NCBI GenBank assembly: GCA_019454045.1
Contig: SKCR01001807.1
Coordinates: 38,652-102,651 of the forward strand
Source of the DNA: Zanthoxylum bungeanum
Lineage: Eukaryota > Streptophyta > Magnoliopsida > Sapindales > Rutaceae
Direction of reading: 5' to 3'
Length of the DNA stretch: 64,000 nucleotides
Part shown: piece by piece, positions 35,735 to 47,546 of the stretch
Numbering within the stretch: the stretch's first letter is position 1
Layout of the letters: every line of letters starts with the position of its first letter
Program-made: the position numbers and the translations under genes
The notes under the pieces: model-generated
Seen by the model: the letters and a program-made list of their open reading frames with translations, nothing else
Told to the model about the DNA's origin: nothing
Database searches by the model: none

Positions 35735-38345
35735 CACAGAAATCGGCGACGCTGTCCCGGGCTCGCGACCCGGTTGGGAGTACGGAATAGCCCGCGGGGG
35801 AACTAAACCGTAGAAATAAAAATGGGGTCGCCACCCGGTGTGAACCGAGAAAATGATTTAAGGCCACACTCACCCCTCGCAAGGGAAGACCTCAAACCGT
35901 TGGGTTCGAAATGGTCCCTTACTTATGCCACTTGTAATGAAATGATTTATGCAATAGTACAACCAAATCTCATGCAACATATGTTTCCAGATAATTTAAG
36001 CAACAAGCAAGTTTGCACACCCATAATCTTAAATGAAAGAAATGAAGGCAAAATACATAATTCTTGAACGTATTAAGCAATAAAGTGTAATAATGTAACT
36101 AATAACAACTATAAAGACATTGATGATAAAAGAGAGCACACAATCTCATGAGCATATCGAATAAATACGGAAAATATAAACAAACAATAACAGTAAAGGC
36201 ATAAATATAGAAGAGAGCTAACTAAGCATATGATGGGGAAGGGAATGACTAAGGGAACAAACATACATGAAATATAATGAAGGAATATGTCCAGTGTGTG
36301 GGCGTTCGTGTAGCGTTCATAAACACGTTCGAAAGGTAAACAGAATGCAAGCGTTCGAGTAGTGTTTGATAACGCGTTCGAACGATAAACAGAATGTTCG
36401 TTTTCGTATAGCGTTTGATAACGCGATGGAACAGGATGAGACCTGATGTGTGATACAATAAAATGCATGAGCGTTCAAGTAGCGTTCGTAAACGTGTTCG
36501 AACGGTAAACCGAATGCAAGCGTTCGAGTATCATTCTGAGACGTGTTCGAACAGAAATAAAACAGAATGCTTACGTTCGTGTAGCGTTCGTAAACACGTT
36601 CGAACGGAATAAGACAAAATGCATACGCTAATGTAGCGTTTGGAAATGCATTCAAACGGAATAAGACAGAATGCATATGTTCGTGTAGCATTTGGAAACG
36701 CGTTCGAACGAGATTGCCAAAATGGCATCTGAAATGACACAAACACATATATGGATAAACAAATACACAATGTAGGACCTCGTGTGCCCGATTGAACACA
36801 TTTCACATTCAATCGGGTGCACCTCGTCTGGCGCGGCAAAACATCATGGAAAATGTAGCCTTTAGGCATTTCCCTCTAATAGAGGACCTTTAATCCACCC
36901 TAGTTAGCCCATGCGCAAAAGAATGCAATGCATGCGTAATTAAAGCAATGATATGCAAAGGGTAAATGACATAATAAAAGGCACGGTAAAACATCGTGGT
37001 AAAGGTAGCCTTCAGGCATTTCCCTCAAATAGAGGACCTTTAATCCACCCTAGTTAGCCAATGTGCATTATATTACATTGCATATAAAATAAAGACAACA
37101 ATAATATAGGACCTCATATGCTCGATTAAACATATCTCACATTAAATCAAACATACTCCGTCCGGCACGGCAAAACGTCGTGGCAAAGGTAGCCATTGGG
37201 CTTTTTATCCCTCAAAATAGAGGACCTTTAATCCAACTTGATTTGCCCATGCGCACCATATCATCATGCATAAATAAGTAACATGTAGAAAGTAATAACA
37301 TACTAACGACTAAATCATGCTTAAAAAAAATAAATAACATACTAGCAACCCAATCATGCTCGAATACAAGGTTGGATGAAACGAAATGTGTGAATCTCTC
37401 AAGTGGTATGTGGCATTATATACCGAGTGCAAACTGCAATACCATCCATTCAGATTCTGCTACGGAATTTACGTCCGGGTTTCCATCCGATAAACCACAA
37501 GAGAGAACACATATTTTGTTCATTCAAGGACCACAACATGTATCAACAAACGACTCTCATGCGAAGGAATTCTACTAAACAAAAAAAAAGATGAGAATAA
37601 ATAAGAAGGGTGCCCTTAGGTCTAACCTCTTAGGTCGTCTCTCGAAAGCGCATTACACAACCGTCAGAAGGATTGATGCTCTGCAACTCCTCTGGTTCAC
37701 TGGTCCACTGCTTCCTTTCGTTTTTTCACTGTTTAGGCTGCTGTTTTTTACTCTGTTTCACAGTTGTTTTCACTGTGTTTTCTTGTTACTGTTTTCCAGT
37801 GTATGAGGGACTGTTCTTACATTTTTAAAGGGTATTGGGGCTGCTGTTTTATGCAGTGATTGAGGTATCTTAAGGTACGATTTTTGGTCGCTGTTTTTCG
37901 TAATTTAGGTTAAGGTTTTGCGGTGTTTGGGCTGTTGTTTGAGTGTGTATTTTTGGTGACTGTAGTACAGTTCAGGGAGTTATTCTCGGTGATAGGCAGT
38001 ACGGTTAATGTGAGGCTTATGGTGCGGAAATGTGAAGATGTTTTGAGGGCTGTGTGATGCGGCAATGGATGGGTTATTTGGTGAGTGTTTCCGTGATGGT
38101 GGTGTATATTAGAAGAGAAAATTATTTGCTTGTCTCTTGCTTTTTTTTTCTTTGGGCGTGTGTGTTAGGGGAAGGAAGAGTTGGGCTTGTGTCTTCTTTT
38201 ATAGGCAAAGGCTAGGGTTCCTCTTGTGTGAATATGAAAATTCTATCAAAGTTGTGCAATACATTTTTACTTACCTAGCTCGCCAGTTGCCACCTGAATT
38301 TCGTGCTGCTTCGAGCTGAGTTGATGTGTGGTATGGTTGAAAATA
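35735..38345 (-). repeat. Inverted T2-family segment: 3' internal end plus LTR lacking its start
   Basis: On the minus strand it reads from the internal end (AGCTAGGTAAGT donor-like site at 38280-38269) directly into the LTR promoter zone (TATAAAAG at 38204-38197). It then continues through GGTTAGACCTAAGGG, the 96-nt block, diverged CATGGGC array units, CGTTCGAACG words and the GC-rich LTR end. The first few hundred LTR bases are missing. Together with 35252-35730 it forms a broken, partly inverted LTR. Confidence 0.75.
37403..37498 (-). other. 96-nt structured block in inverted T2 segment
   Basis: Minus strand arms GTGGT/ACCAC, again exactly 96 nt, although the interior differs at many positions from the T1 copies. 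Confidence 0.6.
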
Positions 38346-38349
38346 AAAG

Positions 38350-39130
38350 AAAAGTCTCTAAAGAAAAGAATTGAACCACCTATAACCGATAAGTGTGAAG
38401 CTACCCATGGGCGAGTATTAGGACCACCATGAGGAGAAATGCTACCTTAAAGGGTAGGTGTGTTGAAAAAATATATATAAATAAATAAATAAATATATAA
38501 AACAAGAAATAAAGAAAGAAAGAAAGATAAAAGAAAAAGAAAACCATACCATATTGAGCACGAAAAAGCAATTACATAGCATAATTGAGAAATCTAGGTT
38601 GGTTTGACCCATCGATCCCAATTTTTAAATGAAATCATGGAGTTGGCTTACCTTGGAATCAAGCTGTAAAGGAACCTTTGCACACACACACTTTGAGTCT
38701 GGCTTAGATCATCTATTCAAAAACTTAGATTTGAGTTGCATTGAGTGCTTTGAAGGTTACTGAGCATTCTTTGAGGACAATAATAAGTATAACTATTGGG
38801 ACCATTTCTTAGCCAGTAATATAGTAGGTTGATACGGAGTGACACATCACATAGTCCAACTTGACCTAGTGCAAGCAGCGGAGAGCAGAAAGCTAAAACA
38901 AGTCTAGGGGCGACAAGTCTACCACCTCCCGAATCAGGGACATAACGAGATCTTGAGTCATGGGACCAAAGAAAGCTGAGCAATCACCATAGTAGATTTG
39001 ACAGAAGGAAATTGTAAGCAGGCCCAGGGGGCGACCGATGAAATTTATAGGCGAAAGGCACCAAAGAGCACAAGGAAGGCCTAATCCATCGGAATATGAA
39101 ATGCATCCATGCATACACCTCATATACATA
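38350..39130. other. T2 internal sequence, unrecognised
   Basis: About 780 bp upstream of the putative exon. It contains simple repeats (TAAA)n and (GAAA)n at 38467-38545. The rest has no protein, PBS or splice feature that I can identify. Confidence 0.5.
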
Positions 39131-39154
39131 CGATTTTTTGTTTTGTCTTCGCAG

Positions 39155-39835
39155 GCTTTGAAGAAAAAAAATGACGAAGAACTCCGGGAATGGCGCTCCA
39201 GGAATGAAGCATAACCTCAGGAATGAGGATGAGCAAGCCGGGAATTGTGTTCTGGGAATGGAGCATAACCTCGGGAATGAGGATGAGCAAGCTGGGAATG
39301 GCACTCCGGGAATGGAGCATAACCTCAAGAATGAGGATGAGCAATCCAGGAATGGAACTCCGGGAATGGAGCATAACCTCAGGAATGAGGATGAGCAAGC
39401 CGAGAATGGCGCTCCGGGAATTGAGCATAACCTCGAAAATGAGGATGAGCAAGCCGGGAATGGCACTTCGGGAATGGGACATAACCTCGGGAATGAGGAT
39501 GAGCAAGCCAGGAATGGCACTCTAGGAATGGAGCACCGTTCGAGAATGAACCATTACATCAGTAACACCTTGAGAATGAGGATTAGCAAGCCGGGGAATG
39601 GCGCTCAAGGAATGAAGCACGGTTCGGGAATGAACCATCACATCAGCGACACCTCAGGAATGAGGATTAGCAAGCAGGGAATGGCGCTCCAGGAATGGAG
39701 CATGGTTCGGGAATGGACCACCTCTCAAGTAACGGTTCGGGAATGGACCAGGGGTCAAAGCACCTCACCACCAGATCAACTCAGTTTGAAGCATCTCAGA
39801 ACAACATGTAAGTCAGGCAACAACTGGCAAGCTAG
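39155..39835 (+). other. Putative T2 exon with 54-bp in-frame repeats
   Basis: Starts after a T-rich tract ending GTCTTCGCAG (39154) and ends at CTAG/GTAAGT (GT at 39836). A frame opens at ATG 39171 and stays open to the TAA inside the donor (39837-39839). It encodes six exact-period 18-residue units of the type GNGTPGMEHNLGNEDEQA (39175-39530), followed by diverged units. The predicted product is hydrophilic, acidic and without cysteine-rich or membrane segments. It resembles no protein I know. The exon (681 bp) and its T1 equivalent (639 bp) are both multiples of three. Confidence 0.5.
39175..39530 (+). repeat. 54-bp tandem repeat, T2
   Basis: GATGAGCAAG recurs at 39228, 39282, 39336, 39390, 39444 and 39498, an exact 54-bp period. 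The lines around it are GGAATGGAGCATAACCTC and a GGGAATG word. Confidence 0.95.
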
Positions 39836-41458
39836 GTAAGTAAAAATGCATGCATGACTTTGATAGGATTGTCACTGTCACACACTGTACAAGCCCATCA
39901 AAGTGGGGTTGACTATAGACACTGTATTTTTACATAGAATCCCAATAATGATCCTTGCATGGAGGTACTACCCGATAAGTTACGGAAGTCGTGGAAAACG
40001 GACATCGGAAGGGAAAATTAATAAAATAAATACCTTGCCAAATTTAATTCCATTGTTTATCCTCGGGTTCGCTCAATCGATCTCCATTTTAAATGCTAGC
40101 TTCGGCCCAAAAACCTACACCAAGCTACACGCCCAAGCCCACAAAAATTCAAGCCACACGCCCAGGCCCACTAAGCCCAATCCAAGTATTCAAATCACAT
40201 TTAACACATGTTAAAATCCAATCAAATCTTCTTCCTAATTTAAATCAAATCCCCTTCCTAATCTAAATAAATCACCTTCCAAATTAAAGATATTCCCCCA
40301 CCAAGGATACACAATATTCTTCCCTTAAATAAATACACCTCATATTTGCTTGATTTGTTCCCTTTAAGCCATGCACAAACAAGGAAACCCTGGCATGCAC
40401 TATTATAAAAGGAGACATAACCCAAACCCTAATGCCCATTCTCTCTTCACGCATACAGCTCTCATTTGCCAACTCTCATTCACGGCTATAACACCAACAA
40501 AAAAGAATAAACCTAAAATGCACACCTCTCCCTTGAACTCACACAAGAACCACTACTTTCGTCTCTCTCTCTCACCCTAAACAAACCCACACGCCAATAA
40601 AACCCTAAATTAATAAACACACATGGACAGCCCCTAACGACAACACATACACTCAAGGCTCTCAGCTTCTTACTTATCTCTCTCACCTTACACGAACCAA
40701 GCAGCCCTCCTTCTAGCGCCATTCACATAAATAACTCACAACTCACGGCAGCCCTCAAACACAGATCTCTCTTTATTCTCTCCTCCCCTCCACCAACCTG
40801 CTGACCAAAGCAACAACAATACCCCTCAAAACCTCACTACTCGGCTCTAACCTTCACCTTTCTCTCTTCTCGGCAAAACACAAAACCAAAAGCAAGAATA
40901 AAAAAAAAACCATCATCCATAAACCAGACTTCAGCACCGAGCAAAACAATAAACCACACAACAAGCCTCAAAGTGACAAAAACCCCTTAAGCCACGAAGA
41001 CAAGAAACTACCCACTAACCGACACAAACCAACCCCATGCACCATGTAGCTAATAGCCACGTGAACAAATAGCCACCTCTATCGGCATCAAACAAAATAT
41101 CCATTCGATAGCACCCCAGACTGACAAATACCGTATAAAATAAACCACAAATAGCACCCCTTTTATATCGACAAAACCGAGTCCAAAATAGTGAGTAAAT
41201 CACCCAAAACCAGTCCCAAATACCGATAAGAGATAGTGAAGGAAAATATCGAATAGGAAAACCATAAAAGTTTCGGAGCATTAACCCTTCTGGCGACGAC
41301 GTAACGCACTTCCGAGGAGCAACATAAAAGGTAAGACCTGAGGGCCCCATTTTTTATCATTTATCCTTTCAGTTATTCTTTGTCGATCACTCACATGCAT
41401 CGTTATATTTTACGTATAGTTTCATTTGTGTTGAGTTGATGGTTGCGTGCTATCTCTT

Positions 41459-41554
41459 GCGGTATATCGGATGGAAACCCAGACATAAATTCTGTAACCG
41501 AATCTGAATGGACAGTAGTGCGGTCTGTACTTGGGATACAACTCCACATATCGC
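41459..41554 (+). other. 96-nt structured block, T2 copy a
   Basis: Outer arm GCGGTAT/ATATCGC (one G-T pair), inner CCCAG/TTGGG (one G-T pair). Confidence 0.65.
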
Positions 41555-41712
41555 TTGAGAAACTTTCGAGCACATGTTTCATTTTGTTATTTAATTTTGT
41601 GTTCATCTATCGTTTATGTTTTATTATTTCGTTATTTACTTTCTGCATGTTATTGCTTTATTTATTTATGCATTGCTAATCTAGTGCGCATGGACTAACT
41701 ATGTTGGATTAA

Positions 41713-42802
41713 TGACCGGTGCGTAAACACACGCGTATAACGCAAGCACACGTATCGTTCAAGTAGTTTAAAAAGTATCGATCCCACGAGGACTTAATAC
41801 CTAATCTATTAATTTTATGAGGTCAAGTGATTACTAGTATCTAACAAGTTGTTTGATTGATTTGAAATGGTGATGATTCTAAATTTAAAAACAAGTAAAT
41901 AAAATTGCGTGAAAGTATATTAATGAAAATTCAATTATATAAAACTATCTAGAGTTGTGATTTCTTCCAATATTATTTAAAGATGAAGTGGTTATCTTAA
42001 AGTTGGGTAATATATTGATTTATTAACCTGGAAAATTAAATTATGTAAAAGCCTCTTCCGATGGTCAATTACAAATACCCAGTATAACCTAATTGAACCA
42101 TATTTCTATGTCAACCAAATTACCTGGATTCATTAAGATTAAGTTCCAATTTGGCTACCACTGCCCGACAGGTATATTCCTATCTTGTAAGGAAATCTAT
42201 TAAAGGGTTATCTATCCTCAAGGAAGATCGTGGGCTATAGTTTGTCTAAGTTTACCTAGTCAATTTTATTAGTGGCCAGTTAATAAAAAGCATTAAGATT
42301 AAGACTCAATAAATAAATCTTTATATTACCCAAACTATAATCTAACCCCTTATAAACCGGTGATATTAGATTTCATCACAACCCTAGATAACTAACTTAG
42401 TTACAACACATAACTAGGGCTGGTAAAAACTTAAAAGACATAAAGTAAAATTACTAAAAAGTAAAAACGGAAAAATAAATGCAATAAAATAAAATGCTAA
42501 GGAAAAAGGAATTAACTTTTACTATTTACTATTTAGATTTCTCCCATAATATAATATATATACTTGTGATAATTTTACCAACCAGCCATATAGGCGGTAA
42601 CCTGATTAAGTCAAATTAAGTCCAACCAGCCATTAAGGCGGTAATATTTGTCCATAAACCAGCCATAAAGGCGGAACCAAAATAAACATGCCATATAGGC
42701 GGAACCAAAATAAACCTGCCATATAGGCGGTAAGAAAATTTAATTACCAACCGACCAATCTGGCAGTATCCTCATTAAGTCAGGTTTTAAAATAGTTTAT
42801 AT
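41713..42802 (-). mobile_element. Athila LTR fragment
   Basis: Starts TGACCGGTGCG, the PBS-side LTR edge, and parallels 4462 to about 5645 including the AACCAGCCATATAGGCGG repeats. It is cut at 42802 by the copia fragment. The rest of the LTR and element is absent. Confidence 0.88.
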
Positions 42803-43856
42803 TGTTGGATAATATGACCCATAGCGTCACTATTTGTACAGATCACGGTGTTGTTGTACAAATTAACTATGTGACAAGGAAATTGCACTCTCATCATTTG
42901 TGATTAGATCACCATATATGTATAAATGAAGAGAGGTCCATATGATTAGTTCCTGGATTGAGATGATATGAGACAGTATCAGTCCACGAAGGATTAATCA
43001 TTAAATATCCCTAGCCGGAGTATTATCGAGACAGGACATCGATATTGCGGAATAGGCTAGTATTGCACTTGTGCGCGTTGTGAGGGCACAACAGCATAGT
43101 TCTCATATATTTAAGTATTGGATACTTATGCAAGTGCGATAGGAGGTTGTGTTTCACCGATGGTACGGGAAACAGCTTCGCTCTGGATAGACCCCTCGGA
43201 ATCCCATTGGTATTATGACTATGTGTCTATGGGAGGCCGAAATCAAGGTAGGTGTGTATAGTCTTAACCTGAGACTTGCATCGCTAATACTTGCGATAAT
43301 CGGTAGACTTTGGTCTTGGTGGTACAGGGCTTTAACCGGCTCTGCGTACACCGCTTCTGGGTTTATCAGAGAGTCATTGTGTATTGGGTGTGATGTCGAG
43401 ACGGAAGTATCACTTCAGTTATAGTGGAGATGATGTCACGCTGGATACGGTGTTAGTGCTCTTAAGTGCTGGCCGGCCATCGAGATATTATGACAAGGTC
43501 ATGTATATCCGATTATAGAGACTAGTTACCAGACATCCGACATGTGCTTCGGACGGGGCAGAGACTTATCCAGCCCCAGCCCTAGCACGTGACTATCCGA
43601 TACTGGGCTGATATACGCAATACTACGGTATACTACGCTTGATACAGATCTATATATTCCTGTAAGAATATTTCTGGAGAATTGGGTAGGCATGGCGCTT
43701 TGCTAGAAGCCAACCTTGTCTTGTAAATCGGTATAAACGTAGTACGAGGTACTTACGTGTTCGAATAGTCCGACGACCGTATTTACTGCCAACATATCCG
43801 GAGATCTCATGGGTCGCTTCCTGAAGATTCACCGATGACGTATGACTCGCACTATG

Positions 43857-44095
43857 ATTAATCTGGGATTAATTAGTAAAGAGAGAAGATTAATTAGAAG
43901 AGAGAGAAAATTAATCTGGGATTAATTGCGGAGATATTTTATCTGGGATAAATATTAATTAAAGAGAGAGAACGATTAATTTAGAATTAATCGATAAAAT
44001 AATATATTAGATATATTATGCGAAATTAGATTTCGACGCGGAATTAAAATTAGATTTTAATTCGGGCGAACGAATTAATTTAGAATTAATTCGTT
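43857..44095. repeat. Hairpin ladder, copy 2
   Basis: Perfect arms 43857-43863/43867-43873, 43909-43916/43920-43927, 43973-43981/43985-43993, 43999-44007/44011-44019, 44021-44026/44030-44035, 44041-44050/44054-44063 and 44069-44080/44084-44095. Loops are TGG or TAG, the complement of CCA/CTA in copy 1. Confidence 0.88.
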
Positions 44096-44937
44096 AGCGA
44101 CGTGAATAGTGATTTTGCTAGGCGTAATCGTTTAATTACGTCGCAACGGAAAATTCGTTAATTTGGAATTAGCGAACCCGAGCCCGAGCGTGTTTGCGAG
44201 CGCATTCGTATTTCGAATTCGAGTGCGGCACGCAAGTCACGTCAAGCGTCAAATCGCTAGTCACATCAATTGTCAAATCATTTGTCACTTTGAGTGATGT
44301 GACATGACATGTTGTCACTTTAATAAAGTGACTTGATGTGAATAGTGATAGTTGATTGAAAAAGCACTTTTGCCTTTTTGACTTTTGCTTTTTTGAAAAG
44401 TAAAATGAATTGTTTAATAGAAATAAAAGGTGGTAAATGGCTTTAATTATTTTTGGAAAATATAAAAAAGCTTTTACACTTTCTCTCTCTCTCAACAATT
44501 ACAGTATACGGTTTTGGTATTTTGGGAGCCAAAACGTTTTCTTCTTCCTCTCTTGGCTTGGAGCCATTTTCTTCTCTTCCCTTCTCTCGGCTTTGAGCCA
44601 AATCTCTCCCAAAATTCTGGTTAGACCGAATTTGAAGAAGAAGGAGAAGTGCTAGCACACCTTGGGTTATATTATGGTGATAGGGAAACGAATTTGTGAG
44701 CATGGAAAAGCTTGAAGGTTGGAGCTTCAATGGTGACATCCATGGCCGAATGAACAAGGAGGAAAACCACCCAAAACCGAGCAGCCCACTGTCAAGGAGA
44801 GCTACTGCCGAACTCAATGGAGGACGAAAATGGCTTGTGTTCTTCTTCGCATCAAAACCGACCATTGTGAGTATATTCCGCACCTCCTATGTTGTGTATT
44901 CATGCGTTTTCTTGCTTGATTTGTTGATCTTGGGACA

Positions 44938-45350
44938 AAATCAATTGAAGCATGATTTGGTTGAATTGATTGATTAAGTATGCTTGTATGTTGATGAATT
45001 GAAGTTGTGCATGATCAATTTCATGAAATTGGATTGGATTCAATTTTCCCCAAATTTTGGGCATGACAAATTGGGTAAAATCAATTGAAGCATGATTTGG
45101 TTGAATTGATTGATTAAGTATGCTTGTATGTTGATTAATTGAAGTTGTGCATGATCAATTTCAAGAAAATTGGATTGGATCAATTTTCCCCAATTCTTTA
45201 GGTTGAACATGTAACTTGAAATTGGGTAAAATGTGTTTGAGCATGTTTTAATTAAATTGGATGTTTAAGTATGCTTAAAACATGTTTAATTGAGATTGTG
45301 TGTGATCAATTTCAAGGAAATTGGATTGGATCAATTTTCCCCAAATTGGA
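44938..45350 (+). repeat. Leader tandem repeats of copia C family
   Basis: Two to three units of about 135-150 bp: AAAATCAATTGAAGCATGAT occurs near 44938 and 45077, and each unit ends with ATCAATTTC, TTGGATTGGAT and TTTTCCCCAA. A third, more diverged unit follows. Related units lie inverted at 56620-57000. Confidence 0.8.
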
Positions 45351-46363
45351 GGCATGACCGAAATTAGAAGAACCCTAATGTCTTGGAATTAATTTGTTTT
45401 TGATCATTGGATGACTTAAAACAATTGGGTAATGTTGTTTTGAAGTTCAATTGGATTGAATTTTGATTTGGAACATTTTTTCCCTTTTAAAGTGGCTTGG
45501 GCGAATCTTAATGAACATGAAATTCATTGTGATTTTTTGTTTTAATTCATTGGATGAATTGAATTGATTTGGGAAATGATGATTGTGGATTCAATTGGAT
45601 TGAAACCGAATCGGATTGAAAAACCCCTAATTGCCGAGACTTAAAGCATGTAAATTGGGTTTGATTTTAATAAATTGTGTTGGACACTATTTAATGTTAA
45701 AGTGCATGATTAATTAGGCTAATTGATGTTTTAGAAATGTTAATTGGATAATTAATTGTGTATTACACTTAGGTTAATTAATTATGGAATTTAGAATTTT
45801 ATAAGTTAATTAATTTGGCTTATTTTGGAAATTGGGCCTTTAAGGTTGTAATTGGGCTTTTGGGCTTGGTTGTACCAAGTTAGGTTTGGGCCAATTTGGT
45901 TGGATCCAATTGGGCCTAAAACCGCATCCATAAAGTCCAATTATGACTTAATGGACTTTAATTATTAATTGGGCCTAATGGGCCAAAATTAATTAAAGGC
46001 TTATGGGGTAACTCCCGGATTGGATTTTGGTTGTTCGGTTTGACCCGAGTTGACCAAAAGTCCACGCCTTATAGAAATTAATTAAAAGCCCATTGGACTT
46101 TAATTAAATAAACATTAGATGTTAATCGGCTTTGAGACCCGTTGCGATTAAATTTGGAATTTAAGTCGTAAAGGTTCGTTAATAAAAGTGTAATATTTAA
46201 TTTGGAATTAAATAGTGTATTAGAATTAAATGCGTATTAAATTGGATTTAATTATGTAGTTTAATTTAATTCAAGAATTCGTACTTTGAGTACTTATTCG
46301 CAAAACGAGTTTGACTCGAGCAAAAATCAAATCGTTGTTTATTCATGCATGGTTATCTAGCGC

Positions 46364-47330
46364 GCATGGGCTAATCATGATGGATTAAAGGTCCTCTATT
46401 CGAGGGAAATGCCTAAAGGCTACCTTTACCACAATGTTTTGCCGCGCCAGACGAAGTATACTTGATTGGATATGAAATATGTTCAATCGGGTATACGAGG
46501 TCCCATATATATGTTGGCCTTGGTTACATCTCTTTTATTATTCCGTTATTTACTTTTTACGTATTATTACTTTGTTTATTCATGCATGGTTATCTAGCTC
46601 GCATGGGCTAATCATGATAGATTAAAGGTCATTTATTCGAGGGAAATGCCTAAAGGCTACCTTTACCATGACGTTTTGCCGCGCCGGACGAAGTATACTT
46701 GGTTGAATGTGAAATACGTTCAATCGGGCATACGATGTCCCATATAGATGTTGGCATTGGTCGCATCTATTTTATTATTACGTTATTTACTTTTTATGTA
46801 TTATTTCTTTATTTATTCATGCATTGCTATCTCGGGCGCATGGGCTAATCATGATGGAATAAAGGTCCTCTATTCGAGGGAAATGCCTAAAGGCTACCTT
46901 TACCACAATGTTTTGCCGCGTCGGATGAAGTATACTTGGTTGAATGTGAAATACGCTTAATCGGGCATACGAGGCCCCATATAGATGTTGGCCTATGTCA
47001 CATCTCTTTTATTATTACGTTATTTACTTTTTGCGTATTATTGCTTTCTTTATTCATGCGTTGCTATCTTGGGCGCATGGGCTAATCATGATGGATTAAA
47101 GGTCCTTTATTCGAGGGAAATGCCTAAAGGCTACCTTTACCACGACATTTTGCCGCGCCGGATGAAGTATACTTGGTTGAATGTGAAATACGCTCAATCG
47201 GGCATACGAGGTCCCATATAGATGTTGGTCGTGGTCGCATCTCTTTTATTATTATGTTATTTACTTTTTGCATGTTATTGCTTTGTTTATCCATGGATTG
47301 TTATCTCGTGCGCATGGGTTAATCTTGTTG
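46364..47330 (+). repeat. 237-bp tandem array, T2 LTR
   Basis: GCATGGG marks lie at 46364, 46601, 46838, 47075 and 47312, an exact 237-bp period. One more unit start lies at 41688, before the insertion. The units share the CATGGGCTA...GGTCCTCTATTCGAGG...CAATCGGGCATACGAGG frame with the T1 177-bp units but carry extra spacer sequence. Confidence 0.93.
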
Positions 47331-47450
47331 GATTAAAGGTATTTTACCAAAGTTTGTCGCGCCCTTCTTCTATTGATTTCGCTATTCGCGTTTTTGTTTT
47401 CATTTTTCACTTTGCATTCATGTTGTGTTAATACTTGAGTGTTGCCTCTC

Positions 47451-47546
47451 ACGGTATATCGGATAGAAACCCATACATAAATTCAGTAGCCGAATCCAAA
47501 TGGACGGTAGTGCGGTCTGTACTTAGGATACAACTCCACATACCGC
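47451..47546 (+). other. 96-nt structured block, T2 copy b
   Basis: CGGTAT/ATACCG outer arm; the inner stem is weakened (CCCAT opposite TTAGG). Confidence 0.6.

Larger units (their letters stand above)
42803..46338 (+). mobile_element. Copia C-family 5' LTR and leader fragment
   Basis: Starts TGTTGGATAATATGACCC, the sense start of the C-family LTR, on the plus strand. The LTR runs to about 44935 (its extreme end and PBS are lost or altered), followed by leader sequence matching the minus strand of about 55790-57240. It stops at ATCGTTGTTT, where T2 LTR sequence resumes. No coding part remains. Confidence 0.85.

Noticed and set aside
39175..39530. CRISPR-like array
   Set aside because: Units are contiguous 54-bp repeats without unique spacers, in a plant retrotransposon.
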